DNA from: Opitutia bacterium
GTDB taxonomy: Bacteria > Verrucomicrobiota > Verrucomicrobiia > Opitutales > Opitutaceae
Length of the DNA stretch: 5,829 nt
Assembly: GCA_003157575.1 (NCBI GenBank)
Contig: PMKA01000086.1
Location: 1-5,829, forward strand
Direction: 5' to 3'
Below the pieces are notes generated by a model, which did no database searches, was not told where the DNA came from, and was given only the letters and a program-made list of their open reading frames with translations. The position numbers and the translations under genes were made by a program. The stretch's first letter is position 1. Each line of letters starts with the position of its first letter. Of this stretch, positions 5,222 to 5,829 are shown piece by piece.

Positions 5222-5641
5222 GTGACCTCTCCATCAATTCCTCCTCCAAAGGCTGCACAAAAGATTGTTGTGATAGATGATGAGGCGCCGATGCTCGATA
5301 TCATCTCGACCACTTTGCGGGCACGGGACTTCGAGGTCACGACCTTCACGGAGTCGCTGAAGGCCCTGCAATGGCTGACGAGCGTCAACTGGAATGTGGA
5401 TCTCGTGATCACGGACATCATCATGCCGGGAAAGGATGGACTGGCTCTCGCGAGGACCCTCAGGGCCAAGGCCGGGCCCATTGCCATCCTTCTCATCAGT
5501 GCACGTCTCTCGGACGAGGGACTCTGGGGGGAGGACCAGCAGGATCTTCCGTTCCTCTCCAAGCCGTTCACCACAACGGAATTGGTCGAAGCGGTGGAGC
5601 AGACGATCGCCCGTTTTCCCCGCCAGTCACCGGAGAAATAA
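5222..5641 (+). CDS. Single-domain response regulator (CheY-like receiver)
   Basis: Phosphorelay receiver of 139 residues with no output domain. Receiver landmarks are complete: acidic pair Asp19-Asp20 in KIVVIDDE, phospho-acceptor Asp65 in DLVITDIIMPGKDG, Ser93 (LLISAR) at the switch position and Lys114 in FLSKPF. It begins with GTG; residues 2-12 (rich in Ser, Pro and Lys) precede the domain as a short linker, and no Shine-Dalgarno is seen. Single-domain receivers act by protein contact, for example on motors, kinases or other enzymes. No histidine kinase is in the window, so its partner is unknown. The next gene starts 12 nt after the stop, so the two are probably co-transcribed. Family assignment is secure; pathway unknown. 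Confidence 0.92.
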   Translation: MTSPSIPPPKAAQKIVVIDDEAPMLDIISTTLRARDFEVTTFTESLKALQWLTSVNWNVDLVITDIIMPGKDGLALARTLRAKAGPIAILLISARLSDEGLWGEDQQDLPFLSKPFTTTELVEAVEQTIARFPRQSPEK

Positions 5642-5646
5642 GGAGG
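5641..5646 (+). promoter_or_regulatory. Strong Shine-Dalgarno AGGAGG for the last gene
   Basis: AGGAGG starts on the final base of the response-regulator stop codon and lies 7 nt before the ATG at 5654. It is the only near-perfect ribosome-binding site in the window; most other starts lack one. It fixes the start of the partial gene and supports efficient, coupled translation after the receiver gene. Confidence 0.75.
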
Positions 5647-5653
5647 CGGCACC

Positions 5654-5829
5654 ATGGCAATGGATCTGCAGCTTCTTTTCACCGCCGAGCGGCTTCAACT
5701 CAACCCTCATATCTCCAAGGGGGTCGATTCGAATGGACGGTTCACACTCAAGACTCTGGATACCGGGGGCTACCTGACGATTGATCGCCTGCAACTTGGC
5801 GCACTGCTCGCCTTCAGTAAACCAACCAC
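5654..5829 (+). CDS. Unrecognised protein, 5' part only (runs off the window)
   Basis: The frame is open from ATG to the right edge, giving 58 complete codons and two bases of the next. The translation starts MAMDLQLLFTAERLQLNPH and continues with a glycine-containing segment, KGVDSNGRFTLKTLDTGGYL (23-42), and TIDRLQLGALLAFSKPTT. There is no signal peptide or strong membrane segment in the visible part, so it is probably cytoplasmic at its N-terminus. I do not recognise a family from this fragment. The AGGAGG at 7 nt spacing and the 12-nt gap after the response regulator make it a likely operon partner, possibly its target or output, but that is inference. A second in-frame ATG at 5660 is an alternative start. 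Confidence 0.75.
   Translation, partial: MAMDLQLLFTAERLQLNPHISKGVDSNGRFTLKTLDTGGYLTIDRLQLGALLAFSKPT

Noticed and set aside
1..5829. CRISPR array, tRNA, rRNA, transposase, prophage or toxin-antitoxin genes
   Set aside because: No regularly spaced identical repeats, no cloverleaf or rRNA-like conserved segments, and no corresponding protein motifs were seen on either strand.

Overview
This GC-rich bacterial window holds a complete zinc-uptake operon on the minus strand (about 344-3248), followed on the plus strand by a small lipoprotein gene, a bile-acid/sodium-symporter-type (BASS) transporter gene, a stand-alone response regulator and the start of one more gene that runs off the right edge. 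A type I signal peptide on the zinc-binding protein (rather than a lipobox) and a small lipoprotein fit a Gram-negative envelope. Many start codons lack a Shine-Dalgarno sequence, two genes share the start context CCTCCCATGAAACC, and gene-free DNA carries degenerate 'AAGGaCGCGAAG' and 'CACGGGC...GCCCG' inverted repeats of a kind I associate with Verrucomicrobiota (Opitutales-like) genomes. That taxonomic guess is inference and only moderately supported.

Layout. 1-343: no convincing gene; a small palindrome, a 7-nt tandem repeat, a long imperfect hairpin and a degenerate inverted-repeat element. 344-3248 (minus): Fur-family regulator (probable Zur) -> periplasmic binding protein (ZnuA-like) -> ATPase (ZnuC-like) -> permease (ZnuB-like). 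Three of the four genes are joined by TGATG or ATGA overlaps or lie within about 20 nt, so this is one transcription unit. 3249-3368: divergent intergenic region with an AT-rich inverted repeat (TGATA-N6-TATCA) that is the best candidate operator. 3369-3878 (plus): lipoprotein of unknown function. 3879-4113: GC-rich intergenic repeat. 4114-5007 (plus): BASS-like membrane transporter. 5008-5221: intergenic region with an 11-bp-spaced GATTAAC direct repeat and a hairpin. 5222-5641 (plus): single-domain response regulator. 5654-end (plus): unrecognised partial gene behind a perfect AGGAGG.

How it works together. When zinc is scarce the Fur-family repressor would release its own promoter, so regulator and transporter are made together. 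The binding protein captures Zn2+ in the periplasm, the ABC-3 permease passes it through the inner membrane and the ATPase powers transport. Whether the divergent lipoprotein shares this control is open. The plus-strand transporter and regulator genes show no obvious functional tie to zinc.

Most of this window is orthodox. I do not see a clearly new biological system. The points most worth a second look are the operator and start-site question at the regulator, the His/Cys cluster at the N-terminus of the ATPase, the phased direct repeat ahead of the response regulator, and the intergenic repeat elements.
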